A DNA stretch of 64,000 nucleotides. Origin: Shewanella schlegeliana. GTDB taxonomy: Bacteria; Pseudomonadota; Gammaproteobacteria; Enterobacterales; Shewanellaceae. The stretch is from NCBI RefSeq assembly GCF_016765635.1, contig NZ_JAESVD010000015.1, forward strand, positions 1-64,000, given 5' to 3'. Position numbers and translations under genes: made by a program. The notes under the pieces were generated by a model. It ran no database searches and was not told the origin of the DNA. It saw only the letters and a program-made list of their open reading frames with translations. Below, in pieces: positions 44,875-53,924 of this stretch (its first letter is position 1; every line of letters begins with the position of its first letter).

Positions 44875-46236
44875 ATGACTACAGATACTATCGTGGCACA
44901 AGCGACCGCTCCTGGGCGTGGTGGCGTAGGTATTATTCGCGTATCTGGCGACTTAGCGAGTAATGTTGCTATGGCCGTTTTAGGACATATCCCTAAAACC
45001 CGCTACGCCGATTACTGTGATTTTAAAGACAACTCAGGTGAAGTGATTGACCAAGGCATTGCGCTATTCTTTAAGGGTCCAAACTCCTTTACCGGTGAAG
45101 ATGTACTCGAGCTACAAGGCCACGGCGGCCAAATCGTTCTGGACATGCTGATTAAACGCGTGATGGAAGTCGATGGACTGCGTATCGCAAAGCCGGGTGA
45201 GTTCAGCGAACAGGCCTTCATGAATGACAAGCTTGACCTGACTCAGGCTGAAGCAATTGCCGACCTGATTGATGCTACCAGCGAGCAGGCCGCTAAAAGC
45301 GCTCTAAACTCACTTCAGGGTGAATTCTCAACTCAGGTACATGATCTGGTAGAAAAGGTCACAAACCTACGCCTATACGTCGAGGCTGCGATTGATTTTC
45401 CAGATGAAGAGGTCGACTTCCTATCTGATGGTAAAATTGCCGCCTCTTTGAATGGCATTATAGGCAAACTCGATGGAGTTCAAGCCAGTGCCAAGCAGGG
45501 CTCTATCATACGCGAAGGCATGAAAGTGGTTATCGCTGGTCGCCCTAATGCAGGTAAATCGAGTTTATTGAATGCTCTCGCAGGCAAAGAATCGGCTATT
45601 GTCACCGAAATTGCTGGTACCACTCGTGATGTACTACGTGAACATATCCATTTAGACGGTATGCCACTGCATATTATCGATACTGCAGGTCTGCGCGATA
45701 CCGCCGATACGGTGGAGAAAATTGGTATTGAGCGTGCTTGGGATGAGATAAAAACAGCCGATCGCGTGCTGTTTATGGTCGATGGCACTACCACAAATGC
45801 AGTTGATCCCCACGAAATCTGGCCAGACTTTATCGATCGCCTACCAAATAACTTAGGTGTTACCGTAGTGCGCAACAAAGCCGATCTAACGGGTGAAGAT
45901 CTTGCGATGACTCATGAAGCTGGACACAGCGTCTACCGGATCTCTGCCAAAACGGGCTTAGGCGTTGAAGAGCTAAAACAGCATCTGAAATCATTAATGG
46001 GCTACCAGAGTAACCTTGAAGGCGGTTTTATTGCCCGTCGTCGCCACTTAGAAGCGTTAGACTTGGCTAGCAGCCACCTATTACTGGGTAAAGAGCAGCT
46101 AGAAGTGTATCAAGCGGGCGAGCTTCTCGCCGAAGAGTTGCGCATGTGTCAGATGGCACTCTCTGAGATCACAGGTAAGTTCACCTCAGATGATCTACTT
46201 GGTAAGATCTTTAGCTCATTTTGCATCGGTAAGTAA
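44875..46236 (+). CDS. mnmE: tRNA modification GTPase MnmE
   Basis: A 453-aa MnmE (TrmE), which with MnmG installs the cmnm5 group on wobble uridine 34 of tRNA. The N-terminal THF-binding domain starts TIVAQATAPGRGGVGIIRVS; the G domain has P-loop GRPNAGKS (222-229), DTAGLRDT and NKADL; and the C-terminus is FCIGK with Cys450, needed for activity. Its partner mnmG is at 51917. In many bacteria the two are adjacent; here about 5.7 kb of other genes separates them. Confidence 0.97.
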   Translation: MTTDTIVAQATAPGRGGVGIIRVSGDLASNVAMAVLGHIPKTRYADYCDFKDNSGEVIDQGIALFFKGPNSFTGEDVLELQGHGGQIVLDMLIKRVMEVDGLRIAKPGEFSEQAFMNDKLDLTQAEAIADLIDATSEQAAKSALNSLQGEFSTQVHDLVEKVTNLRLYVEAAIDFPDEEVDFLSDGKIAASLNGIIGKLDGVQASAKQGSIIREGMKVVIAGRPNAGKSSLLNALAGKESAIVTEIAGTTRDVLREHIHLDGMPLHIIDTAGLRDTADTVEKIGIERAWDEIKTADRVLFMVDGTTTNAVDPHEIWPDFIDRLPNNLGVTVVRNKADLTGEDLAMTHEAGHSVYRISAKTGLGVEELKQHLKSLMGYQSNLEGGFIARRRHLEALDLASSHLLLGKEQLEVYQAGELLAEELRMCQMALSEITGKFTSDDLLGKIFSSFCIGK

Positions 46237-46320
46237 AAGTTTAATTCCCATTATATTAATAGCAATAACATGCAATGAGCAGGTTACTAATGCTATAAAC
46301 AACGTAAATAATACAATTGG

Positions 46321-46349
46321 AAGCCACTAGAGAAACTAGTGGCTTTTTT
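46321..46349 (+). terminator. terminator of mnmE
   Basis: Stem AAGCCACTAG / CTAGTGGCTT with a 5-nt AGAAA loop, then TTTT, lies 84 nt after the mnmE stop codon. Confidence 0.88.
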
Positions 46350-47500
46350 ACTTTTGGTAGCGTCTTTATTAGAACGAGCTAACACCAAAACGTAAAATCC
46401 CCAATTAACCAATATTATCAAACAAGTGACCAGAACGGCTATCATGGTCACTCAGTAGGCCTTCAGTTATCTCGATAAGCTCACGCTTCATAGGAGCAAT
46501 ATAAAGACTCCCGGTCATAACAAATTTACGTAAAGCCCCAAGCCTATCTGTACTGATTGTTAAATACCGGCTCCTAGCGCAATAACTGACAAGTCTCACC
46601 ACCAAAATCACTTCATCCCTTAACCACTAGATATGCCCCAAAAATATGCTGAGATCCATAACATGATCAACCTATAAATAAGATCCTTTTTGTGTGTATA
46701 TTGAAATAAATTATGGTGAGTAATGTGGAGAAAAGAACATTCCTCCTGAGAGACACACAAAATAAACCACTTCGACTGAAAGCTATGATCAAGATCATTA
46801 AAGCTCATATAAGTATCAACAGAGATATCAACAAGCAACTAGGATCTGTGGACAAATATGAACCGATTGACAGCAATATCTATAAATGATTGATAATAAA
46901 TAAATTTAAGTAAAAACAATTAAGATCTAAATCTGAATTTACTCCAAACTAATCGATCTTTCTCAATAAGTTATACTCAGAAAAAAATATCAATGATCCC
47001 TATTTAATAAAAGGCCTTTTTTAAGGGCTAAAATCAGTTCGTTTTACCAAATAAAGTCGACTCCTACGCAGCTCGACTTTAGCCGTTGCCATCAACCCGC
47101 TTACCTTTCGATACAAGGTTAATCAGAACCACCAACGTGATACTTTTGATGGTTTGGACAGAGAAGAACTTGAGCTCTTGAAAGATAGTAACCGCCTATG
47201 TACGCCTAGGCAGATATTCAACACTAAATTAAAGAGCAGCTAAGCTCAATTCAGCAATACAGAGCTCCCCACCATAACGACTAGCATCAGATATAACTTC
47301 AACCAACATCAGCTGATACGCCCCCCAGAAGGGATAAATTGCGACTCTATTGCAAATAAAGGGAATTAAACTGGAACGATCAGAAAACTAGGATATTAGT
47401 GCTCGTATTAGCGAGTAGATTTGAAATAACTGTTTTGACCTTTTGCTCTAAACCTGCCGTTTAGGTTGATAGTGATTAATCTTCTACAAACTAGTACCTT

Positions 47501-47516
47501 AGTTCCACGTGAAACA
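47501..47516. promoter_or_regulatory. parS-like site, degenerate
   Basis: AGTTCCACGTGAAACA keeps the core TTCCACGTGAAAC of parS but breaks the palindrome at the first base and position 5. It is about 7 kb from parAB, the nearest candidate. It is plausible as a weak ParB site. Confidence 0.5.
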
Positions 47517-47638
47517 TTTTCTATTTGCAAGCAATGAGTCCACATAAAACTTTTTAAATCAGACGCATAACAAAAAACACGACTTAGCCGTGATTCGTAG
47601 AATTATCTAAATAAAGCGGTTTTTAAGAGCCAAAAATG

Positions 47639-48169
47639 CTAGCAACCAGAATCGACTATCTCAAATACGGGGGGAGTGGTGGGACTCGTTGCCTGTGTGT
47701 ATTTGAGGTAGCAGTTATCCCCGCTAAACTTCTTAGTCTGAGTCATAAAACGAATGAAATTATCACCGCCGTTATTATGAAAGTACCAATCAGCTGGTTC
47801 ATCAGCATTGAAAACTGAATCTGTAAAAGTAGCCATAATCAACATACTCCAGGCTTTCTTTGAGTCTGCAGCTGGGTAACCGTAGGCTAAATGAATTTTT
47901 TGGCCATCAATAATAATGACATTTTCATCATCGGTTACATCATCATTATCCTGTGGTGGCTTGTTCTGTAACCCTTGCAACACTGATTTAGGGTAAAGCA
48001 CACTCATCACACTGTGCATCTCAGCCTGCAGGCCTTTCAAAGAAGATATTCTAGCGTCAGACTGAAGTTCAATAAAACGAGGGACAGCAATAACACTGAG
48101 GATGGCGAGAACAATAATAACAACCACTAACTCAATTAGAGTAAAACCATTTTTCAGCATTAAATTCAT
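47639..48169 (-). CDS. type IV pilin-like protein (prepilin N-terminal motif)
   Basis: A 176-aa protein starting with a class III signal: MLKNG|FTLIELVVVIIVLAILSV, cut after Gly and methylated on Phe by a prepilin peptidase such as PilD. Glu5 of the mature chain is present. The remainder resembles MSHA-type or pseudopilin minor subunits, with two cysteines near the C-terminus (GDNCYLKY and DSGC) likely to form the usual disulfide loop. It stands alone, with no other pilus genes near. Start is M1 or M4; neither has a clear ribosome site. Confidence 0.85.
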   Translation of the reverse strand: MNLMLKNGFTLIELVVVIIVLAILSVIAVPRFIELQSDARISSLKGLQAEMHSVMSVLYPKSVLQGLQNKPPQDNDDVTDDENVIIIDGQKIHLAYGYPAADSKKAWSMLIMATFTDSVFNADEPADWYFHNNGGDNFIRFMTQTKKFSGDNCYLKYTQATSPTTPPVFEIVDSGC

Positions 48170-48482
48170 CGTTATATTTTACAAGACAGGAACACTATTA
48201 TATTGAATTATCGAACAATTTAAAATCATTACCCTTGACTATTATAAGCTTGAATTTCACACAACTTCTTATCGAAATCCCCGCTATAAAGCGAAGTAGA
48301 ACCAAACAGATAAACGAATAGTCGCTAACAACCTCAAACCTATATAGTGATTCAATAGCCCAAGCGTAAACAAAGCCTGCCAATTTAGTGATGACTTTTA
48401 CAAGCTGTATCACTTTCATTCCATTTAGATCACGGTAAAATCCGCGCCTTGTTTGAATCCATACCTTTTGTATAGCTTATTT
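48170..48482. other. gap without recognised content
   Basis: A 313-bp AT-rich gap between the divergent pilin-like gene and the LysE-type exporter. It should carry both promoters, but no convincing -35/-10 pair or repeat was recognised. A 73-codon minus-strand open frame here has no recognisable domain. Confidence 0.5.
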
Positions 48483-49127
48483 ATGATGATCGATCTGTCC
48501 CTGTTGCCACTTTATTTAACCACAGTTGTGGCCCTTCTGCTGATCCCCGGACCAGACATGCTATTAATAGCCAGTTCAAGCTTAAGTTATGGCCGAAAAG
48601 TAGGTGTTTACGCCAGTTTTGGTAATGCGACTTCAGGACTTATATTGACCCTGTTGGCAGCCATGGGCGTATCGGCAATTATCGCTATGAACCCGATGGC
48701 ATTAGAAGTACTACGTATCCTAGGCGGTGCCTACCTATTAAAGATGGGATGGGACTGTATGCGTAGCTCAGCAGCTGAAGCACCTGAAATAGAGCAGCAG
48801 AATAACCTAGCAAAACTATTATATCGTCGAGCGGTGGTCAGTAACCTACTAAACCCTAAAGCATTGATATTTTTTGTCTTATTTTTACCACAGTTTGTAT
48901 CTACTCAACTAACCGCCAGCTCTGGAGAGCAGATGTTAGCCCTAGGCTTGTTACTTAATGTGATGGGGTTGGCTTTTAATCTATTGCTGGTGGCCTTGGT
49001 GGGCACAGTTGGTAAGCCACTATTGAAAAATGAGAAATTCAGAACTTATCAAAATAAGTTTATGGGGGTGATCTTCTTTGTTTTAGCTATCTGGCTACTG
49101 GCTTCCCAAGTACAAAATATCAGTTAA
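48483..49127 (+). CDS. LysE/RhtB family amino-acid exporter
   Basis: An inner-membrane exporter of the LysE/RhtB family with six predicted membrane segments. The family start LYLTTVVALLLIPGPDMLLI and ASFGNATSGLILTLLAAMGV, GAYLLKMGWD, and SNLLNPKALIFFVLFLPQFV are visible. Substrates of relatives include homoserine, threonine, lysine and arginine; the one here is unknown. ATG at 48483 (or 48486) is chosen over a TTG 30 nt upstream; no clear ribosome site was found. It overlaps the end of the convergent SemiSWEET gene by 4 nt. Confidence 0.92.
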   Translation: MMIDLSLLPLYLTTVVALLLIPGPDMLLIASSSLSYGRKVGVYASFGNATSGLILTLLAAMGVSAIIAMNPMALEVLRILGGAYLLKMGWDCMRSSAAEAPEIEQQNNLAKLLYRRAVVSNLLNPKALIFFVLFLPQFVSTQLTASSGEQMLALGLLLNVMGLAFNLLLVALVGTVGKPLLKNEKFRTYQNKFMGVIFFVLAIWLLASQVQNIS

Positions 49128-49420
49128 AAAGTCCCGCCAGTTAGGACGATAATCCCTACCACCATACCAACATACATAATGAAACCAAGGCAGTTGCCGA
49201 CCCATATTGTTGGATTTTTATGGTATAGCCCATATGTCGTCCACAATAGTGCGATAAAGGCATAAAGCACCCAAGTAATTAGAGATAAACCTGCGGCGTG
49301 TTCACTGTGTGAGAAAAAAAGTTTGTATAGCTGCGGCAAAGTGGCAAGTGGGCTAACTAGGCCCATGACGAGCATAAGAGGCTCTAACGCTTTACCTACA
49401 CGCTCAATGATTGACACCAT
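49124..49420 (-). CDS. SemiSWEET/PQ-loop family transporter
   Basis: A 98-aa protein with three membrane segments, the single triple-helix bundle of bacterial SemiSWEETs. The PQ motif appears in SPLATLPQLYKLF, followed by GLSLITWVLYAFIALLWTTYGL and WVGNCLGFIMYVGMVVGIIV. SemiSWEETs act as dimers that move sugars; the substrate here is inferred only from family. It overlaps the exporter convergently by 4 nt. It lies in the accessory stretch between mnmE and oriC. Confidence 0.88.
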   Translation of the reverse strand: MVSIIERVGKALEPLMLVMGLVSPLATLPQLYKLFFSHSEHAAGLSLITWVLYAFIALLWTTYGLYHKNPTIWVGNCLGFIMYVGMVVGIIVLTGGTF

Positions 49421-49601
49421 TATTAGCTCCTTATAACGATTACCTTATTCTTTTATCGCTCAAGTATTTAATTTAAACAATATTATTTATATTTTTCCAC
49501 CGATAAAAGGACAAGGAGAATTACGTCTAGCAAAATGTCTGCAATTGAGCGGAATAAGCTTGGTGTTAACTATCTAAAAATTTAGGAAAAAGTAGATAAT
49601 A

Positions 49602-49627
49602 AAAAAGCGGGAAGTATCCCGCTTTTT
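49602..49627. terminator. terminator of the nucleoside hydrolase gene
   Basis: Stem GCGGGA / TCCCGC with an AGTA loop, flanked by six A and five T, lies 34 nt beyond the nucleoside hydrolase stop codon. It can act in both directions. Confidence 0.88.
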
Positions 49628-49660
49628 AGGTCGTTAGCGCATTAAAAAATCTAGCGTGAG

Positions 49661-50632
49661 CTAGCTTCTATGACCATATTCAATAATTGTTTCACGATAA
49701 AGCTTTAATAATGCTTCATCTCTAACCCCTACCCCTACCTTTTGAGCCGGATTAGTTCCCCACTCATCATGCTGATGCTTTCGATCATCAAACTTCTGGA
49801 TTGTCAGGCCCTCAGCAGGTCCATCTGTCACCACACGAACAGGCCCTTCGCGCAGGGTAAATAGAGTCGGATCGATAACATAGGCTATCGCTGATGGATC
49901 GTGGACATGGCAGCCCTCTAAGCCTACTTTTTCAGAATAAAACTTAAGATAATAACGGCTAATATCCCAGATAAACTGTCCAACTTCACCGGCATCATCT
50001 CGTAACTGATCGAGGTAATCTTTACTAAAGAAGCTCTCCTCTGTAACGTCTAAACCGATAATCACCACCGGCCAAGGTGCAGTAAACACCTTATCTGCAG
50101 CATGGGGATCATCATGAATATTCGCCTCAGCATAAGGAGTCACGTTACCACGGTGATCGTTCATACCAAACGCGCCACCCATTACAACAACTTCTTTTAC
50201 TAAGCCAGCGATCTCTGGTGCCGCTTCTAATGCCAAAGCTAAGTTAGTTAAAGGCCCAACGGCAACCAAGGTGATCTCACCTGGCTCAGCTTTAACCGAG
50301 TCGATAATATATTGATAGGCAGGACGAGGATCGGCAGTTATCGTTAAATCAGTAGACGCATGAACATCACCAAATCCAGTTTCACCATGAACGACTACAG
50401 TTGGCCCAACAGGATCACGTACAATAGGTCTGTCAGCTCCCTTAGCCACATCAGCACTAAATCCATACTTCTGCTTTAAAAACAGCGCATTATTAGTACC
50501 ATTCTCGATAGTAGCATTACCATAAACTGTGGTAATTCCTTTCAATTCAATTGCTGGATGGCCCTCAGCAAACAGGATGGCCATCGCATCATCAATCCCC
50601 GGATCGGTATCGAGAATTATTTTATTTGTCAT
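49661..50632 (-). CDS. nucleoside hydrolase (IUNH family)
   Basis: A 323-aa inosine/uridine-preferring nucleoside hydrolase, which splits nucleosides to base and ribose for salvage. The Ca2+-binding signature DTDPGIDDAMA (8-18) is present, with VAVGPLTNLALAL and the active-site histidine region EGCHVHDPSAIAYV. The exact substrate (pyrimidine, purine or both) cannot be told. No transporter or kinase is adjacent. It is part of the accessory insert next to oriC. Confidence 0.93.
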   Translation of the reverse strand: MTNKIILDTDPGIDDAMAILFAEGHPAIELKGITTVYGNATIENGTNNALFLKQKYGFSADVAKGADRPIVRDPVGPTVVVHGETGFGDVHASTDLTITADPRPAYQYIIDSVKAEPGEITLVAVGPLTNLALALEAAPEIAGLVKEVVVMGGAFGMNDHRGNVTPYAEANIHDDPHAADKVFTAPWPVVIIGLDVTEESFFSKDYLDQLRDDAGEVGQFIWDISRYYLKFYSEKVGLEGCHVHDPSAIAYVIDPTLFTLREGPVRVVTDGPAEGLTIQKFDDRKHQHDEWGTNPAQKVGVGVRDEALLKLYRETIIEYGHRS

Positions 50633-51018
50633 TTTATTCAGATCCTAATCATTACAATCTATTTGGTGTAGGTGGCCGTAAGATACCTTTATCAGCTATT
50701 GATTAACGTGATATAGATTTTAAGCCAATTAAACTATTTCGAACTAAGTGGCTAATTCAGGCAAAAATAGACCAAACTAAAGCTTATAGCTCGATCTTTA
50801 GGCTAATAAACTAAGTTCACGTCAACCAAACATCGACCATGGAAAGATAATCTTACTGAAAACATGATGCAGAATTCATGACAAAACAGACCCAGCTTAG
50901 AGATCATAAATGCAATTTCCCTTATGATGCGTACAGATTCTTGGCTGTAAATAATGCCTATATATAAGCTTTAGCAGTCAACATATCCCCTATTTGACAG
51001 AAATTATTAGGATCGATC
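50633..51018. other. gap before mioC
   Basis: A 386-bp AT-rich gap between the nucleoside hydrolase gene and mioC. It must hold both divergent promoters. In E. coli, transcription from the mioC promoter runs through oriC. No DnaA box, repeat or terminator was recognised here; a GATC lies just before the mioC start. Confidence 0.5.
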
Positions 51019-51459
51019 ATGGCAAAAGTAGACATTTTAGTAGGCACCACGCTGGGTAGTGCAGAATATGTAGCGGATGAAATATCCGATCAATTAGGCG
51101 ATTTAGGTCATGAAACTATTGTCCATCTTGCTGCAAATCTAGACGAATTAAATCAAGATTCTCTATGGTTAATCGTATCTTCAACTCATGGAGCCGGTGA
51201 TCTTCCCGATAATATCGTGCCATTTTTCGACGAGATCCAAAGTAAAAAACCAGATCTAAGCGGTGTAAAATTCGCGTTGTGTGCAATTGGCGATTCAAGT
51301 TATGACACTTTTTGTCAGGGCCCTGAAAAACTGGTGGATCAGCTTATTCAATGCGGTGCACAAGTCTATGTGGATAAGATCCAGATCGATGTGCAATACG
51401 ATCCTATTCCTGAAGAACCAGCACTGGCTTGGCTTAGCGTCTGGCAAGATCAACTTTAA
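51019..51459 (+). CDS. mioC: FMN-binding flavodoxin-like protein MioC
   Basis: A 146-aa MioC, a flavodoxin-fold protein. The FMN loop reads VGTTLGSAEYVADEI and the second and third loops STHGAGDLPDN and CAIGDSSYDTFCQG are present. E. coli MioC supports biotin synthase electron transfer. It is transcribed toward and into the oriC region, which starts directly after its stop codon, the same order (mioC-oriC-mnmG) as in E. coli and Vibrio. Confidence 0.95.
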   Translation: MAKVDILVGTTLGSAEYVADEISDQLGDLGHETIVHLAANLDELNQDSLWLIVSSTHGAGDLPDNIVPFFDEIQSKKPDLSGVKFALCAIGDSSYDTFCQGPEKLVDQLIQCGAQVYVDKIQIDVQYDPIPEEPALAWLSVWQDQL

Positions 51460-51859
51460 GATCTAATTCCCCACCTCATTTCCGATCTATTGTTCCAACA
51501 ACTCACAGATTAGATCTAACTTATCCACATAAAACTTATTAATTTAATAAATATGTGGATAAGCTATTATTTTGATCTGATCAACTGTTGCATTAATTCA
51601 CATCGGATCTGCTCAATGATCCACCTTGTGGATAAGTACCCGATCTATCCCCAAGCTTAAGTCAGTTAGATCGCGATCAGATCACAAGATCGTTTTAACG
51701 TTAACCTTTGAATGTAAAGAGAAAATAGAGTTATCCACCGAAAAGTGCGATCCTAATAGTAAACATAATAAGAGATCTATATAAAGATCTTAAGATCTAT
51801 TAAGGCGATCCCCCTTGATCAAAACAAGCTAAATAGATCGTTCACCTTAAGCAAAGCAA
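51460..51859. other. oriC: chromosomal replication origin oriC (mioC-mnmG)
   Basis: The region between mioC and mnmG holds three perfect DnaA boxes (TTATCCACA at 51521-51529; its complement at 51554-51562 and 51627-51635), a near-box TTATCCACC (51731-51739) and about 19 GATC sites in ~390 bp. The last ~90 bp repeat AGATCT-rich AT tracts, like the E. coli 13-mers. Position between mioC and mnmG, with parAB close by, is the oriC location of enterobacteria, Vibrio and Shewanella. Confidence 0.9.
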
Positions 51860-51916
51860 ATGCTAAAATGCTCTGCTCAGAAACAATTTATCCTTTTACT
51901 AATCGAAGGCTGTCGA

Positions 51917-53806
51917 ATGCAATTTCATGAACGGTTTGATGTAATCGTTGTTGGTGGTGGTCATGCTGGTACTGAAGCGGCTTTAGCTTCTGCCAGAATG
52001 GGATCAAAAACACTTTTGCTGACCCATAACATAGATACTTTGGGACAAATGTCCTGTAACCCTGCTATCGGCGGCATAGGTAAAGGACACTTAGTCAAAG
52101 AAATTGATGCGCTAGGCGGAGCAATGGCTGTAGCTACTGACTTTGCTGGTATTCAATTTCGCACATTGAACTCAAGCAAAGGGCCTGCAGTTCGTGCTAC
52201 TCGTGCACAAGCCGACAGAGCGCTTTATCGTCATAAGATCCAAGAGATCCTGCAGCACCAAACTAATCTACGTATTTTTCAACAAGCGGTTGACGATCTT
52301 GTTGTTGAAAACGATAGAGTTATTGGTGTTGTTACACAGATGGGGTTAGCCTTTGAGGCTCCAGCTGTAGTCTTAACAGCTGGTACATTCCTTGGTGGAA
52401 AGATCCATATTGGATTAGAAAACTACAGTGGTGGTCGAGCGGGTGATCCACCCTCTATCGCCCTAGCTCATAGACTTAGAGAGTTACCAATTCGTGTTGG
52501 TCGCTTAAAAACCGGTACACCACCACGAATCGATGCAAATACTATCGATTTTTCACAGATGACAGAACAAAAAGGTGATGATCCATTACCTGTGATGTCA
52601 TTTATCGGTGACGTTAACGATCATCCAGAGCAAGTTTCTTGTCACATTACGCATACTAACGAGCGTACTCACGATATTATTCGTGGAGGTTTAGACAGAA
52701 GCCCAATGTACTCAGGGATTATCGAAGGAATAGGTCCACGCTACTGCCCTTCTATCGAAGATAAGATTAATCGTTTTGCCGATAAAACATCGCATCAGAT
52801 CTTTATCGAACCAGAGGGATTAAATACGACTGAGATCTATCCAAATGGTATCTCAACCAGTTTACCGTTCGATGTGCAATTGAACTTAGTTCGTTCAATC
52901 AAAGGCATGGAAAACGCACAGATCATGCGTCCAGGTTATGCTATCGAGTATGATTATTTTGATCCTCGCGATCTTAAAAATTCACTAGAGACTAAAACGA
53001 TCGGTGGTTTGTTCTTTGCTGGACAAATTAACGGTACAACTGGCTACGAAGAAGCCGGTGCACAGGGTCTATTAGCGGGTATGAACGCATCATTACAAGT
53101 TCAGGGCAAAGAAGCTTGGTGTCCACGCCGCGATCAAGCCTATCTAGGTGTATTAGTTGACGATCTGTCTACATTGGGTACCAAAGAACCCTACCGTATG
53201 TTCACTAGCCGAGCGGAATATCGTTTATTGCTCCGCGAAGATAATGCCGATCTACGTTTAACCGAAAAGGGTCGTGAACTCGGTTTGGTTGATGATCATC
53301 GTTGGGCACTGTTTAGTGAGAAGATGGAGTCGATCGAAACTGAATTACAGCGCTTACGTGGACAGTGGATCCACCCTAACTCACCTTTGGTTGATGTGTT
53401 GAATCCGCATTTGAATACACCGATTACCCGTGAAGCAACGTTTGAAGATCTGCTACGTCGTCCAGAAATGGATTATCCAAAGCTGATGTCTATCGATGGA
53501 TTCGGTCCTGGACTTGAAGATCAACGTGCAGCTGAGCAAGTGCAGATCCAGGTTAAGTACTCTGGCTATATTCAGCGTCAGCAAGGTGAAATAGATAAAG
53601 CGATTCGTCATGAAACAACCCTGCTACCACTTGAACTTGATTATCAGGAAGTTCCAGGCTTGTCTAATGAGGTGATTGCTAAGTTGAATGAGCATAAGCC
53701 TGAAACCATAGGTCAAGCTTCACGAATTTCAGGAATGACACCAGCGGCTATTTCTATTTTGCTGGTTCACCTAAAAAAACGTGGTTTATTGAGAAAGAGC
53801 GCTTAG
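51917..53806 (+). CDS. mnmG: tRNA uridine-5-carboxymethylaminomethyl modification enzyme MnmG
   Basis: A 629-aa FAD enzyme (GidA), partner of MnmE in modifying tRNA wobble uridine. The start ATG at 51917 gives MQFHERFDVIVVGGGHAGTE, matching E. coli in length; the frame runs open upstream into oriC but is not needed. CNPAIGGIGKGHLVKEIDAL and the FAD loop GGGHAGTEAA (13-22) are intact. It is followed by rsmG, as in most bacteria. Confidence 0.97.
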   Translation: MQFHERFDVIVVGGGHAGTEAALASARMGSKTLLLTHNIDTLGQMSCNPAIGGIGKGHLVKEIDALGGAMAVATDFAGIQFRTLNSSKGPAVRATRAQADRALYRHKIQEILQHQTNLRIFQQAVDDLVVENDRVIGVVTQMGLAFEAPAVVLTAGTFLGGKIHIGLENYSGGRAGDPPSIALAHRLRELPIRVGRLKTGTPPRIDANTIDFSQMTEQKGDDPLPVMSFIGDVNDHPEQVSCHITHTNERTHDIIRGGLDRSPMYSGIIEGIGPRYCPSIEDKINRFADKTSHQIFIEPEGLNTTEIYPNGISTSLPFDVQLNLVRSIKGMENAQIMRPGYAIEYDYFDPRDLKNSLETKTIGGLFFAGQINGTTGYEEAGAQGLLAGMNASLQVQGKEAWCPRRDQAYLGVLVDDLSTLGTKEPYRMFTSRAEYRLLLREDNADLRLTEKGRELGLVDDHRWALFSEKMESIETELQRLRGQWIHPNSPLVDVLNPHLNTPITREATFEDLLRRPEMDYPKLMSIDGFGPGLEDQRAAEQVQIQVKYSGYIQRQQGEIDKAIRHETTLLPLELDYQEVPGLSNEVIAKLNEHKPETIGQASRISGMTPAAISILLVHLKKRGLLRKSA

Positions 53807-53924
53807 TTCGCTCTTAATTCGGTAGTTTTACATGATAAAGGGAAGTCTTGAGGCTTCCTTTCATCTTTTCAGCGATTCATAATACCGATTGATATTTAAT
53901 TCGCTCTATTTGAGGACACAAACT

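Larger units (their letters stand above)
46237..47638. other. long gap without a supported gene, near oriC
   Basis: About 1.4 kb, AT-rich, between mnmE and the pilin-like gene. It begins with the mnmE terminator and contains several GATC sites and a near DnaA box TGTGGACAA (around 46847). A parS-like site is at 47501. Two short minus-strand open frames (46405-46611 and 46620-46838) lack recognisable domains or ribosome sites and look like chance or decayed genes. I see no RNA gene. Confidence 0.6.

Noticed and set aside
45480..45878. 132-codon antisense open frame in mnmE
   Set aside because: Lies entirely opposite the MnmE G domain and has no recognisable motif.
46405..46838. Two minus-strand open frames (68 and 72 codons) in the long gap
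   Set aside because: No recognisable family, no ribosome sites; most likely chance or decayed sequence. Not listed as genes.
48198..48419. 73-codon minus-strand open frame before the LysE gene
   Set aside because: Not recognised and without a ribosome site; it fills an AT-rich promoter gap.
49689..49704. Half parS TGTTTCACG in the nucleoside hydrolase gene
   Set aside because: The second half does not match (ATAAAGC), so the palindrome is absent.
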